A stretch of DNA of 64,000 nucleotides from Streptomyces antarcticus (GTDB lineage: Bacteria > Actinomycetota > Actinomycetes > Streptomycetales > Streptomycetaceae): NCBI RefSeq assembly GCF_026627255.1, contig NZ_JAPNLM010000004.1, positions 199,589-263,588 on the forward strand, in the 5' to 3' direction. Below, piece after piece: positions 1-8,162 of this stretch. The position numbers and the translations under genes are program-made. Numbering within the stretch: position 1 is the stretch's first letter; every line of letters starts with the position of its first letter. The notes under the pieces were generated by a model. It saw nothing but the letters and a program-made list of their open reading frames with translations, did no database searches and was not told the origin of the DNA.

Positions 1-8
1 GGCCCGCG

Positions 9-29
9 CCCCCCCCCCCCCCCCCCCCC
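9..29. repeat. 21-base homopolymeric C tract
   Basis: An uninterrupted run of 21 cytosines lies about 20 bases beyond the stop codon of the DUF305 gene. Such long poly-C runs are unusual even at this GC content. It could be a slippage-prone tract, a transcription end region, or an assembly or sequencing artefact. Confidence 0.9.
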
Positions 30-49
30 ACCCCTCCGCCCAGTGTGGG

Positions 50-667
50 TCAGCTCTTGCCGAGCAGGTTGTTCATCCTGGTGATCTCGGCGGTCTGCGA
101 GGTGACGATGGCGCCCGCCATGGTCTTGGCCTCAGGGAAGGAACCGTCGGCCTTCTCCGCCTTGGCCATCGCCACCGCGCCCTCGTGGTGCTTGATCATG
201 AGCTGCATGAAGGCGGTGTCGAAGGCCTTGCCGGACGCCTTCTTCAGGTTGTCCATCTCCTCGGGCGTCATCATTCCGCCGTCGGCGCCGTGCATGGAGT
301 GGTCCATGGCGCCCTCAGCGGGGACCTGCTCCCCCCAGGAGGTCAGCCACCCCGACAGCGTCTTGATCTCCGGACCCTGGGCCTTCTTGATCTCCTCCGC
401 CAGCTGCTTGACCTCGGCGGACTCGGCCCTGGTGGGCGCGAGGCCGGCCATCTCCACAGCCTGACGGTGGTGGGGGATCATCCCCTTGGCGAACGCGACG
501 TCGGCCGCGTTGTGCTGGCCCTGGGAGGCCGCAGCGGACGAGGAGGCCGAGGGTGACGGGCTGGGGCCGGAGGAGGTGGCGTCGCCCGACCCGCACGCGG
601 CGAGCACGAGGGAGGCGGCGCCCGCGGCGGCGACGAGGGCGGTCCGGCGGACGAGGTTCTTGCTCAT
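50..667 (-). CDS. DUF305 domain lipoprotein
   Basis: This is a 205-residue secreted lipoprotein of the DUF305 family. The start is the ATG at 667, preceded by an AAAGGAG ribosome site; a longer in-frame reading has no such site. The N-terminus has a positive end (MSKNLVRR), a hydrophobic stretch and a lipobox ending LAAC, followed by a Ser/Pro/Ala-rich linker. The body has the family pattern of His/Met-rich helices, including MIPHHRQAVEMA near residue 70, DHSMHG, and MIKHHEGAVAMA near residue 165. These His and Met residues suggest copper or other metal binding, which is inference. The DUF6153 gene lies 122 bases upstream on the same strand, a pairing I recall as common in Streptomyces. Confidence 0.93.
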   Translation of the reverse strand: MSKNLVRRTALVAAAGAASLVLAACGSGDATSSGPSPSPSASSSAAASQGQHNAADVAFAKGMIPHHRQAVEMAGLAPTRAESAEVKQLAEEIKKAQGPEIKTLSGWLTSWGEQVPAEGAMDHSMHGADGGMMTPEEMDNLKKASGKAFDTAFMQLMIKHHEGAVAMAKAEKADGSFPEAKTMAGAIVTSQTAEITRMNNLLGKS

Positions 668-789
668 GGTGGTGCGACTCCTTTGATGCGCCGCCCGAGC
701 GGGGCGGCCGCCGATACGGAACGAGGACGTGCCGAAGCGCGGCACTTCTCGCCGGCCAAGCCGGGCAAGGAGGGGCCGCGCGGGCGGTC

Positions 790-1197
790 CTATATCCGTA
801 GGAGTTGCAGCTCAGCGAGATCGGGCGGAGCACGCCCACACTCCGGGGTCCCCGCGGCACTGCCGGGCAGCGCCACCGGCGCGGGCCCGGTGTCGAGAGC
901 TGCGGCCAGGACGGGAGGCGCGTATGCGGCGCCGACACCGGCTGCCGCACACGTGGCATCCGCATGCTCCGCGTGGCCCGTTCCGCCGTCAGTGTGCGAG
1001 CAGGCACCCGTCACCTGCTGGGCGGTCACTTCGTGGACCATCGCCATGGAGTGGCCGTCGGTCACCGCCGGCGCCTGCGCAGACGCCGACCCGGGTACGA
1101 GGCCGTGCATGGCCAGCACACCGGCCAGCACCGCCAGCACCAGCAGCACGAAGCCACGCCCGGCCGGGCGGCGGCTCGACTGCATGGTGCTGCTCAT
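790..1197 (-). CDS. DUF6153 family membrane-anchored protein
   Basis: This 135-residue protein starts at the ATG at 1197. It has a basic N-terminus, one hydrophobic segment (about residues 15-38) and an Ala-rich extracytoplasmic part with His, Met and Cys residues (HSMAM, ACSHTDGGTGHAEHAD). This fits the DUF6153 family, for which no reaction is known. It sits upstream of and co-directional with the DUF305 lipoprotein. The shared His/Met-rich character suggests a joint role in envelope metal (copper) handling, but that is inference. The family assignment comes from motif and neighbourhood recognition, not a search. Confidence 0.75.
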   Translation of the reverse strand: MSSTMQSSRRPAGRGFVLLVLAVLAGVLAMHGLVPGSASAQAPAVTDGHSMAMVHEVTAQQVTGACSHTDGGTGHAEHADATCAAAGVGAAYAPPVLAAALDTGPAPVALPGSAAGTPECGRAPPDLAELQLLRI

Positions 1198-1442
1198 GCA
1201 GTCATCGTACGATCCGGCGCCACGGCCCCGCCTCCCCCGACCGTCCGAGATCCGCCGACCGTGTGTCATGACAGACCGCAGGGCTTCGGGAGGCACTCGG
1301 TTCGGACCGAAGTCGATGTGCCCGAAGGTAATCGACAGCACTGGCCGCCCCGGTGCAGCGGGCGGCGAGGCGACGCGACGACATGGGTCCTTCTAGGGGG
1401 GGCGGACAGGGGCTGGTTGTTCGATGCCGGCCCGACGAGGAG

Positions 1443-1622
1443 GTCGTCGGTACGTCGGAGTCGGAGCAGGGGCTGGCCGAGGTTCAGCGTGCGCACTGGC
1501 AACGGACCTACGGCGAGCATCCCGGCATGTACGGCGAGGGGCCGTCCGAGCCGGCGGTCCATGCCGCTGCCGTCTTCAAGGCCTCCGGTGCCCGCGAGGG
1601 CTTCTCCGTGATGGCCACCGAC
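1443..1622 (+). pseudogene. Remnant of a class I SAM-dependent methyltransferase
   Basis: The frame encodes a stretch matching the start of tellurite-resistance-type methyltransferases: HWQRTYGEHPGMYGEGPSE, then AAVFKASGARE. It continues directly into GFSVMATD. In intact relatives the ARE after the first helix leads into the glycine-rich SAM-binding motif I, which ends in another ARE-G-F segment. Motif I is missing here, as if deleted between two similar Ala-Arg-Glu codon runs. After residue 90 of the frame the similarity stops. On the minus strand a signal-peptide-like start (MRLLRRRWGSALPAAALSLL, from 1734) abuts it and also leads nowhere. The 726-base gap between the flanking genes holds nothing else I recognise. 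Confidence 0.6.
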
Positions 1623-1923
1623 GGGCTCCCGCGGACCGGGGTCGCACCCGCCGCCGTACGGCGCCGGCGGCGACGAGGAGCGACAGGGCGGCCGCCGGGA
1701 GCGCGGAGCCCCATCGGCGGCGCAGGAGACGCATGTCGGGCACGGCTGACGCCCTGTCCCCGTGGAGCCCGGCCGGAGCCCCCACGGGGAGTCCCCCGTT
1801 TGCGCGCCCCGAATGGCGCAGTGATTAGAGCTGACAGTAAATGTAACAAAGCGTGCGCTTCCCATGACGCACGATGACCGGCGCGCGATGTGTAGACCCG
1901 CGTGTCGGCGAACGGAGCTTTCC

Positions 1924-2916
1924 ATGAATGACCCCATCACCCTCGAGGCGACGGACCATGAAGACCGCCCCGGGATCCCCGACACCCTCGCAGCGGACGC
2001 TCCCGGCCAGGAGTCCGTACGCACCCTGCTCGAGACGGCGGCGACCTGCCGCCCGCTCGAAGAGGTCACTGCGCTGGTGAGCCTCCTCAAGGACACCGGC
2101 CAGTCGCCCAACCCCGGACACGAGGCGCTCCGCACGGCAGCCGTGACCCGGCCCGTGGACGAAGTGCGGCAGATGGTCGCCCTCCTGGGCGAGCACCCGC
2201 ACGAGGTGGTGGAGGCGGACATCACGCTGCGCGCCGCCGCCGTCGGCCGGTCCATCGAGGACGTGGCGCTGCTGGTGACCATCCTCGGCGCGGACGGTCC
2301 CGACGGCTCCGGTGCGCCGGAGCGGGCGCCCGCCGGTTCCGCCGAACGGCCCGGCGAGGGCGCAGAGCCGCCGGGGGAGCGGTACGACCCCGGGTACACG
2401 GAGCTGTACGACGCCCCGTACGCGCAAGCGGCCGCCCGCCCCGTGCCGCCCACGGAGCCGAAGGCGCGTCCCCCCGCGCCCCAGGCGCCGCCCCGCTCGC
2501 GTCAGGCCCCCGCCGCCGTGCGGCCGGCGGCCTCCCCGGCCCTGCGGCACGTACTGCGCTGGCCCATGGCGGTCGCCCTGCTGGTCAGCGGCGCGCTCCA
2601 CCTCCCCGCCGACCTGACGCTGCTCTCCACCGCCTCCCCCGTGGGCTTCCTGCCCCTTGCCGTCACCGTCCTGTGCCTCGCCGTCGGCGCGGTGCTCGCG
2701 GCCCGCGACACCCCGCTGGTCTGGCGGGCGGGGGCGGTCACGGCCCTCGGCGTCGTCGCCCTGCACGTGTTCGGCGGCGCCACGCACTACGACCCCCTGG
2801 CGGGGGCCGTGGGCGGCTCGCCGGCCTGGGCGGGCGTCATCGCGGTGCTGTGCGCCGCGGCCGGCGCCGTGCTGTCCGGACTGGCCCTGAGGAACCGTCA
2901 GGAGCGCTCCGCCTAG
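1924..2916 (+). CDS. Helical-repeat protein with four C-terminal membrane segments
   Basis: This 330-residue protein starts at the ATG at 1924, with GGAG nine bases upstream. Residues about 30-130 hold three related helical repeats of roughly 35 residues: LLETAATCRPLEEVTALVSL, RTAAVTRPVDEVRQMVALL and RAAAVGRSIEDVALLVTIL. A Pro/Ala/Glu-rich linker follows (about 130-215), then four hydrophobic segments to the end. The repeats resemble a scaffold or protein-contact domain on the cytoplasmic side. I know no assigned function. It is monocistronic, and a hairpin terminator at 2944-2974 follows its stop. Confidence 0.85.
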   Translation: MNDPITLEATDHEDRPGIPDTLAADAPGQESVRTLLETAATCRPLEEVTALVSLLKDTGQSPNPGHEALRTAAVTRPVDEVRQMVALLGEHPHEVVEADITLRAAAVGRSIEDVALLVTILGADGPDGSGAPERAPAGSAERPGEGAEPPGERYDPGYTELYDAPYAQAAARPVPPTEPKARPPAPQAPPRSRQAPAAVRPAASPALRHVLRWPMAVALLVSGALHLPADLTLLSTASPVGFLPLAVTVLCLAVGAVLAARDTPLVWRAGAVTALGVVALHVFGGATHYDPLAGAVGGSPAWAGVIAVLCAAAGAVLSGLALRNRQERSA

Positions 2917-2943
2917 CACCGGCCGACACCCCCGGTACGGCAC

Positions 2944-2974
2944 CGGCACCCCGCGCCCCGTGCGCGGGGTGCCG
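2944..2974. terminator. Bidirectional hairpin terminator
   Basis: A perfect 13-bp stem (CGGCACCCCGCGC paired with 2962-2974) with a 5-base loop lies between the convergent ends of the repeat/membrane protein gene and the FAD oxidoreductase gene. There is no long U tract, as is usual in Streptomyces. Confidence 0.8.
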
Positions 2975-2976
2975 TG

Positions 2977-4002
2977 TCACGCCAGGAGGTTCACGGCCCC
3001 CGTGAACACCCGCGGGAGCCGCGCGGCCAGCGGCACGATCCGCCGGGCGACGGGGGGCCGGTGGCGGGCCCAGAGCAGGGAGGCGGTCAGCGTGCGGTAG
3101 CTCCGCGACAGCTCCCGCCAGGCCCGCTCGTACGCCTGCGGCCGCCCCTCCCGTACGCAGCGCACCAGTTCCCCGGCGGCGGTCACGGCCAGCGTGAGGC
3201 CCTCCCCGGTCAGCGCGTCGACGTACCCGGCCGCGTCGCCCACGAACAGGACCCGCCCGGCCACCCGTACGCGCGCGCCCTGGCGCAGCGGCCCGGCCCC
3301 GCGCACCGGCGTTCCGCGGGCCCCGGACAGCCGCTGCGCCAGCAGCGGGAACCGGGCGAGCTGTACGTCGAAGGGGGCGTGCTCCGAGGTCAGCAACGCG
3401 ACGCCGATCCGGTCGGGCGCCAGCGGGGTGACGTACGCCTCGCAGCGGTCCGCCCAGTGCACCTCGACGAGCCCGCTCCACGGCGCGACGTCGTAGTGCC
3501 GGCGCAGCCCGTAGCGGGCCGGGCGGCCGGGCGCCGGCGGGGACGTCAGGCCCAGACCGCGCCGGACGGGGGAGTGCAGCCCGTCGGCCGCCACCAGGTA
3601 GCGCGCGGTGAGCCCCGCCGCGTGGACGCGGTCGCCGTCCTGGACCACCCCGTCCACGCGGCGCGGGACGACCCGGACCCCGAGGGCGGCGGCGCGTCCG
3701 GCCAGTGCGGGCTGGAGCGCGGTCCGGCGGGTGCCGAGGCCCGGGCCGTGGTGGAACAGCCCCTCGGCGTGCCGGCCGCTCACGCCGTCCACGTAGCGGA
3801 TGCCGTGGAACGGCTGGCCGGCCAGGGGCACCCCCAGCTCCTTCAGGCGGCGGACCGCGCCGGGCATCAGCCCCTCCCCGCAGGCCTTGTCGATGGGGGT
3901 CGGCCGCGGCTCCGCGACGACGACCTCGAGGCCGGCGAGGGCGCCGTGGATGGCGGTGGCCAGCCCGGCCGGGCCGCCGCCCGCGATCAGCAGGTCGATC
4001 AC
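2977..4002 (-). CDS. FAD-dependent oxidoreductase (SrsC-like / geranylgeranyl-reductase fold)
   Basis: This 341-residue flavoprotein starts at the GTG at 4002, which overlaps the stop of the upstream methyltransferase by four bases. The N-terminus carries the dinucleotide-binding motif GGGPAGLATA. Near residue 275 is the second FAD motif with FVGDAAGYVDALTGEG. The third gene of the Streptomyces griseus srsABC phenolic-lipid operon is a flavin-dependent hydroxylase. Gene order here (polyketide synthase, methyltransferase, flavoprotein) is the same, so hydroxylation of an alkylresorcinol to a quinol/quinone is the likely role. Sequence features also fit the geranylgeranyl reductase family, so the exact reaction is not settled. 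Confidence 0.85.
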   Translation of the reverse strand: MIDLLIAGGGPAGLATAIHGALAGLEVVVAEPRPTPIDKACGEGLMPGAVRRLKELGVPLAGQPFHGIRYVDGVSGRHAEGLFHHGPGLGTRRTALQPALAGRAAALGVRVVPRRVDGVVQDGDRVHAAGLTARYLVAADGLHSPVRRGLGLTSPPAPGRPARYGLRRHYDVAPWSGLVEVHWADRCEAYVTPLAPDRIGVALLTSEHAPFDVQLARFPLLAQRLSGARGTPVRGAGPLRQGARVRVAGRVLFVGDAAGYVDALTGEGLTLAVTAAGELVRCVREGRPQAYERAWRELSRSYRTLTASLLWARHRPPVARRIVPLAARLPRVFTGAVNLLA

Positions 4003-4562
4003 CGCACGGTGCCCGAAGCCGCCGCCGGAGCCGCCCGCGGCAGGGACACCCCGGTGAGGGCGTCGTCCTCGCAGCGGATCCTTACGCGCAGCAGCACCGC
4101 GTTGAGCACGGTGAAGCCGAGCGCGGTCAGCCAGGCGCCGTGCACCAGCGGCAGCGCGAACCCCTCCACCACGACCGCGACGTAGTTGGGGTGGCGCAGC
4201 CACCGGTACGGTCCGCCGGCGACGAGCGGCAGCCCGGGCACGACGAGCACCCGGGTGTTCCAGCGCGGTCCGAGGGTGCGGATGCACCACCAGCGCAGGC
4301 CCTGGGCGGCGAGGGCCAGGGCGAGGGCCGGCCAGCCGAGCGCGGGGACGAACGGCCGTCCGGCCAGCAGCGGTTCCACCACGCAGCCCGCGAGCAGTGC
4401 GGTGTGCAGGGCGACCATCGCCGGGTAGTGGCCGCGGCCGTGTTCGACACCGCCGCGCGCCAGGCTCCACGCGGTGTGCCGGCGCGCCGTGACGAGTTCG
4501 GCGAGCCGCTCGGCGCAGACGAGGCCGATGAGGATCAGGTACCAGGTCATCGGGGTCACCAT
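3999..4562 (-). CDS. ICMT-family methyltransferase (SrsB-like)
   Basis: This 187-residue integral membrane protein has about four hydrophobic segments. Its isoprenylcysteine carboxyl methyltransferase (ICMT) signature is RWLRHPNYVAVVVE near residue 130, followed by hydrophobic sequence and an acidic ED pair at the end. The ATG at 4562 overlaps the stop of the polyketide synthase gene; a second Met lies four codons later. In the srs pathway the equivalent enzyme O-methylates the phenolic ring of an alkylresorcinol, and the operon context supports that here. Translation is tightly coupled with both neighbours. Confidence 0.87.
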   Translation of the reverse strand: MVTPMTWYLILIGLVCAERLAELVTARRHTAWSLARGGVEHGRGHYPAMVALHTALLAGCVVEPLLAGRPFVPALGWPALALALAAQGLRWWCIRTLGPRWNTRVLVVPGLPLVAGGPYRWLRHPNYVAVVVEGFALPLVHGAWLTALGFTVLNAVLLRVRIRCEDDALTGVSLPRAAPAAASGTVR

Positions 4563-5617
4563 CGCAGGAGGACGAGTTCGGAGGCGAAGCCCGGACCGAA
4601 GGCGAGCATCAGCCCGACCGATCCGGGCGGCGGCGGGCCGGCTTCCTGGACGGAGCCCAGGATGTGCAGGACGGACGCCGAGGAGAGGTTGCCGACCGCG
4701 GCCAGCGAGCGCCTGCTCACGGCGAAGGCCGAATCGGGGAGCGCCAGGGCGTCCGCGAGCACGTCGAGCAGCCTGGGCCCGCCGGGGTGGCAGATCCAGG
4801 CGTCCACGTCGGCGGGCTTGAGGTCGTGCGCGGCGAGGAAGGCCTCGACCTCCTCGGCCACGTGCAGCCGCATGAGGTCGGGGAGTTCACGGCCGAGGAC
4901 CATCCGGAAGCCCCAGTGGCCGATGTCCCAGCCGAGGAGGTGTCCGGTACCGGGGTAGAGGCGGCTGCGCGAGGCCACCACCGTGGGCCCGGCCGCCGTG
5001 GCGTACAGCGGATGGCCGCGGCCCACGGCGAGCAGGGCCCCCGCGCCGTCGCCGAAGAGCGCCCCGGCCACCAGCGCGGCCATCGAGGTGTCGGCTGACT
5101 GGATTGTGAGCGAGCACAGTTCCGTGGACAGGAGCACGGCCGCGTGCTCCGGATGCCCGGTGAGGTGGTCGTGGACGTGGCCGGTCCCGGCGGCGCCCGC
5201 CGCGCAGCCGAGCCCGAAGAGCGGCACCCGTTTCACGTCGGGGCGCAGCCCCGCCCGGCCGGCGAGCCGCGCCTCCAGGGACGGGGTGGCGAGCCCGGTG
5301 ACCGTGGTCGACATGACCAGGTCGACCGCGTCGGCCGTCATGCCGGCCCCGGCCAGCGCGAGTTCGAGGGCCCGGGCGCCGAGATCGAGGGCCGCCTCGA
5401 CGAACAGGGCGTTCGTGGTGCCGAAGTCGTTTCCGGGCCCGTACCGGTCCAGCGGGAGCGCGAGGTGGCGGGCCTCCACCTGTGCCGAGGCGTGGACCCG
5501 GTGCAGCAGGGCGGTGTCGGAACCGGGCGGCAGGAAGCGGGCGAGCGCTGCCGTGATCTCGGACTGGGGGTGGCGGTGGGGAGGGAACACGCTGCTCACT
5601 GCCAGGACACGTGTCAT
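4556..5617 (-). CDS. Type III polyketide synthase (alkylresorcinol/alkylpyrone type)
   Basis: This 353-residue protein has the chalcone-synthase fold. The catalytic triad is visible: Cys in PLFGLGCAAGAAG (about residue 140), His in WICHPGGPRLLD (about 280) and Asn in AVGNLSSASV (about 313). The C-terminal GPGF loop is present. Such enzymes condense a long-chain acyl starter with malonyl units. The adjacent ICMT-like and FAD genes point to the SrsA class that makes phenolic lipids. The start is uncertain: the ATG at 5617 (MTRVLAVSS) fits the family N-terminus, but an in-frame ATG at 5644 adds nine residues, and neither has a good ribosome site. It diverges from the UbiA gene across a very short gap. 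Confidence 0.92.
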   Translation of the reverse strand: MTRVLAVSSVFPPHRHPQSEITAALARFLPPGSDTALLHRVHASAQVEARHLALPLDRYGPGNDFGTTNALFVEAALDLGARALELALAGAGMTADAVDLVMSTTVTGLATPSLEARLAGRAGLRPDVKRVPLFGLGCAAGAAGTGHVHDHLTGHPEHAAVLLSTELCSLTIQSADTSMAALVAGALFGDGAGALLAVGRGHPLYATAAGPTVVASRSRLYPGTGHLLGWDIGHWGFRMVLGRELPDLMRLHVAEEVEAFLAAHDLKPADVDAWICHPGGPRLLDVLADALALPDSAFAVSRRSLAAVGNLSSASVLHILGSVQEAGPPPPGSVGLMLAFGPGFASELVLLRW

Positions 5618-5693
5618 TGATTCACAATAGAAAAGAACTGACATTTCGTTACGAATGAGGCGGACCGGGCGCGGCGCCGTTTACGGTGGCGTC

Positions 5694-6563
5694 GTGCCCG
5701 CGCGCCTCGCATCCCCCCGCCCCGCCGCAGCGGCCCCGTCGGCCGCCGGACGCCTCCGTGCGGTTCTGGGCCTGCTGGCGGCCTGTCACCCGGTCCCGGC
5801 GGCGGCCGTCACCCTGCTCGCCGCCGCGCTGGCGGTGGCGGTGGGGCGCGGCCCGTCCGGAACCGCCCTGACGGTGGCCGCGGTGGCCGCCGGGCAGCTG
5901 TCCGTGGGCTGGTGCAACGACCGGGCGGACCTCCGGCGCGACCTCGCCGCGGGCCGCCGGGACAAACCCCTGGCCGCGGGCACGGTGTCCCCGGCGGCCG
6001 TGGCCGGCGCCGCGGGTCTGGCGCTGCTGTGCTGCGTGCCGCTGTCGCTGGCCGCCGGGCGGGCGGCCGGCGCCGTCCACCTGGCCGCGGTGGCGGCCGC
6101 CTGGGCGTACAACCTCCGGCTGAAGGCGACCGCCGTCTCCTGGGTCCCGTACGCCGTGGCCTTCGGCCTGCTGCCCGCCTTCGTCACGCTGGGCCTGCCC
6201 GGGGCGCCGTGGCCGCCGGCGTGGCTCACGGCCGGCGCGGCTCTGCTCGGCGCGGGCGCGCACTTCGCGAACGTGCTGCCCGACATCGACGACGACCTCG
6301 CCACCGGGATCACCGGCCTGCCGCAACGCCTCGGTGTGCGGCGGGCGGCCGTCGTCGCGGGGCTCCTCGTCCTGGCCTCCACGGCGGTGCTGGTGGCGGG
6401 CCCGCCCGGGCGGATGACGGCGTACGGCTGGGGCCTGCTGGGCGGGGCGGCGGCGACGGCCCTGCTCGTCTCCCGCCGCCCCGCCGGCCGGCTCCCCTTC
6501 CTGGCCGTACTGGCCCTGGCCGGGGCGGACGCGGTGCTGCTGGTCGTGCGGATGCGGGGGTAG
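5694..6563 (+). CDS. UbiA-family prenyltransferase
   Basis: This 289-residue, very hydrophobic protein has seven to nine membrane segments. The first Asp-rich motif is present as NDRADLRRD (NDxxDxxxD), and the second as PDIDDDLATG before a further loop. These bind the prenyl diphosphate via magnesium. The start is probably the GTG at 5694, though an in-frame ATG at 5655 would leave only ten bases to the divergent polyketide synthase reading. Divergence from the type III PKS operon suggests the phenolic product may be prenylated, giving a meroterpenoid-like lipid. That is inference; the acceptor is unknown. Confidence 0.87.
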   Translation: MPARLASPRPAAAAPSAAGRLRAVLGLLAACHPVPAAAVTLLAAALAVAVGRGPSGTALTVAAVAAGQLSVGWCNDRADLRRDLAAGRRDKPLAAGTVSPAAVAGAAGLALLCCVPLSLAAGRAAGAVHLAAVAAAWAYNLRLKATAVSWVPYAVAFGLLPAFVTLGLPGAPWPPAWLTAGAALLGAGAHFANVLPDIDDDLATGITGLPQRLGVRRAAVVAGLLVLASTAVLVAGPPGRMTAYGWGLLGGAAATALLVSRRPAGRLPFLAVLALAGADAVLLVVRMRG

Positions 6564-6571
6564 GGGCGCCG

Positions 6572-7606
6572 TCAGGGGGCGCGCCGGGTGCGGGTCCAGG
6601 CCAGGAGGTCGTTCGCCTCCCAGGTGTTGACGACGCGGCCGGCGGAGACTCCGCACTCGGCGGCCCGTTCGCAGCCGAGGAGCTGCCAGTCCAGCTGGCC
6701 CGGGGCGTGCGCGTCGGTGTCGATCGCGAAGAAGGTCCCGGCCGCCACCGCGAGCCGCAGCAGCCGCCGCGGCGGGTCCAGCCGCTCGGGCCGGCTGTTG
6801 ATCTCCACGGCGGTACCGGCCTCGGCGCACGCCGCGAAGACCCGTTCCGCGTCGAACCGCGACTCGGGCCGGGTCCGCCCGGTGACGAGCCGCCCGGTGC
6901 AGTGGCCCAGTACGTCCATCAGGGGGTTGCGCACGGCCGCCAGCAGACGCCGGGTCATCGCGGGCGACTCCATGCGCAGCTTGGAGTGCACGGAGCCGAC
7001 GACCACGTCCAGCCGCTCCAGCAGCTCCGGCTCCTGGTCCAGCGAACCGTCGTCCAGGATGTCGCACTCGATGCCCGTCAGGAGCCTGAACGGCGCCCAT
7101 TGCCCGTTGAGCGCGGCCACCACGTCCAGTTGCTCGCGCAGCCGCTCCGGAGAGAGCCCCCGGGCGACGGTGAGCCGCGGCGAGTGGTCGGTGAGCACGG
7201 CGTACGCGTGACCCAGCGAGGCCGCCGCCCGCCCCATCGCGTCGATCGGGCTGCCGCCGTCGGACCAGTCCGAGTGCACGTGGCAGTCCCCGCGCAGGGC
7301 CGCCCTCAGGGCGAGCGCCCGCGGTGTGGGCGGGGGGCCCTCGGGGAGGGCCGCGGCCTCGTCCTCCAGCGCCCGCAGGTAGCCCGGTACCGATCCGGCG
7401 AGCGCCTCCCGTACGACCTGGGCGGTCTTGGGGCCGATGCCCTTGACGGCCTCCAGGGAACCGGCCGCGGCCCGCTGGGCGGTCTCGGGTCCGCCCATGC
7501 GGACGAGGGCGGCCGCCGCCGTCCGGAACGCGCGCACCCGGTACGTGGGGGCCTGCGCGCGCTCCAGCAGGAAGGCGATCCGGTCAAGCGCCGCAACCGG
7601 GTCCAT
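6572..7606 (-). CDS. PHP-domain metal-dependent phosphoesterase (PolX C-terminal type)
   Basis: This 344-residue protein starts at the ATG at 7606 after a strong GGAGG site. Residues 1-75 form a helix-hairpin-helix region like the N-terminus of DNA polymerase beta/X (VKGIGPKTAQ). The rest is a PHP domain with its metal ligands: HVHSDWSDG, TDHSP, GIECDI, SVHSKL, GHCTGR, EINSRP and DTDAHAP. The polymerase domain that lies between these two parts in full PolX proteins is absent. It is likely a DNA-related phosphoesterase or 3'-exonuclease. It has no operon partner. Confidence 0.9.
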   Translation of the reverse strand: MDPVAALDRIAFLLERAQAPTYRVRAFRTAAAALVRMGGPETAQRAAAGSLEAVKGIGPKTAQVVREALAGSVPGYLRALEDEAAALPEGPPPTPRALALRAALRGDCHVHSDWSDGGSPIDAMGRAAASLGHAYAVLTDHSPRLTVARGLSPERLREQLDVVAALNGQWAPFRLLTGIECDILDDGSLDQEPELLERLDVVVGSVHSKLRMESPAMTRRLLAAVRNPLMDVLGHCTGRLVTGRTRPESRFDAERVFAACAEAGTAVEINSRPERLDPPRRLLRLAVAAGTFFAIDTDAHAPGQLDWQLLGCERAAECGVSAGRVVNTWEANDLLAWTRTRRAP

Positions 7607-7761
7607 CGCGTACCTCCTGGCCCCAGTGTGGCAAGGTGCCGGGCACCCCGCACGGGCGCGTCGCGCGATGAACGCCCAGGTCCGGGGTATACGGGGAACA
7701 GGCCCGGGTGCCCGGGATCGGGACGGGAGCGGGACGGCAGGGCGGCGAGCCCACGAACGAG

Positions 7762-7829
7762 GACAAGGCATGACCAAGGACAAGGCATGACCAAGGACGA
7801 GGCATGACCAAGGACGAGGCATGACCGAG
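7762..7829 (+). repeat. Four-copy 17-bp tandem repeat carrying start codons
   Basis: The unit is (G/A)AGGAC(A/G)AGGCATGACC, repeated four times at a 17-base spacing. Each copy contains a purine-rich ribosome-site-like stretch and an ATG (7770, 7787, 7804, 7821). The first three ATGs open six-codon mini-ORFs (MTKDKA, MTKDEA, MTKDEA) whose TGA overlaps the next ATG as ATGA. The fourth ATG starts the downstream gene. Confidence 0.9.
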
Positions 7830-8129
7830 GACGAGGCGACACAACCCCACGAGCCCTCCGGGGCGGAACGCGCCGCCCGCGACCGGGTGCGGCACGCGGC
7901 CACCGGGATGACGTACCACGAGACGGCCGCCGCCCTGGAGGCCGCCGAAGAGGCGGCGGGCGACCTGGAGCGGGCCGACGAGGACACCGCCGCGACGGTG
8001 GCGGAGTGGCGGCGGATCACCGGGCTGCTCATCGACCACGGCCGCCCGTACGCGCCGCACACCGACGCCTTCGTGCAGGGCCAGATGACGGCCCGGGAGA
8101 ACCGGGCGAACGCGGACGACGAGGAGTGA
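7821..8129 (+). CDS. Small acidic hypothetical protein behind a repeat-derived leader
   Basis: This is a 102-residue, charged, largely helical protein with no membrane segment or signal peptide (about residues 28-75 look like a helical hairpin rich in Glu and Ala). Codon usage is typical of the genome, so it is probably real. Its first codons MTEDEA match the peptide encoded by the upstream 17-bp repeats, so the start region arose by repeat expansion. An ATG further in (MTYHE at about residue 30) is an alternative start. I do not recognise the family. Confidence 0.7.
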   Translation: MTEDEATQPHEPSGAERAARDRVRHAATGMTYHETAAALEAAEEAAGDLERADEDTAATVAEWRRITGLLIDHGRPYAPHTDAFVQGQMTARENRANADDEE

Positions 8130-8162
8130 GCCCCCAGGTGGTGTCGGGCGGCGTGGAGCCGC

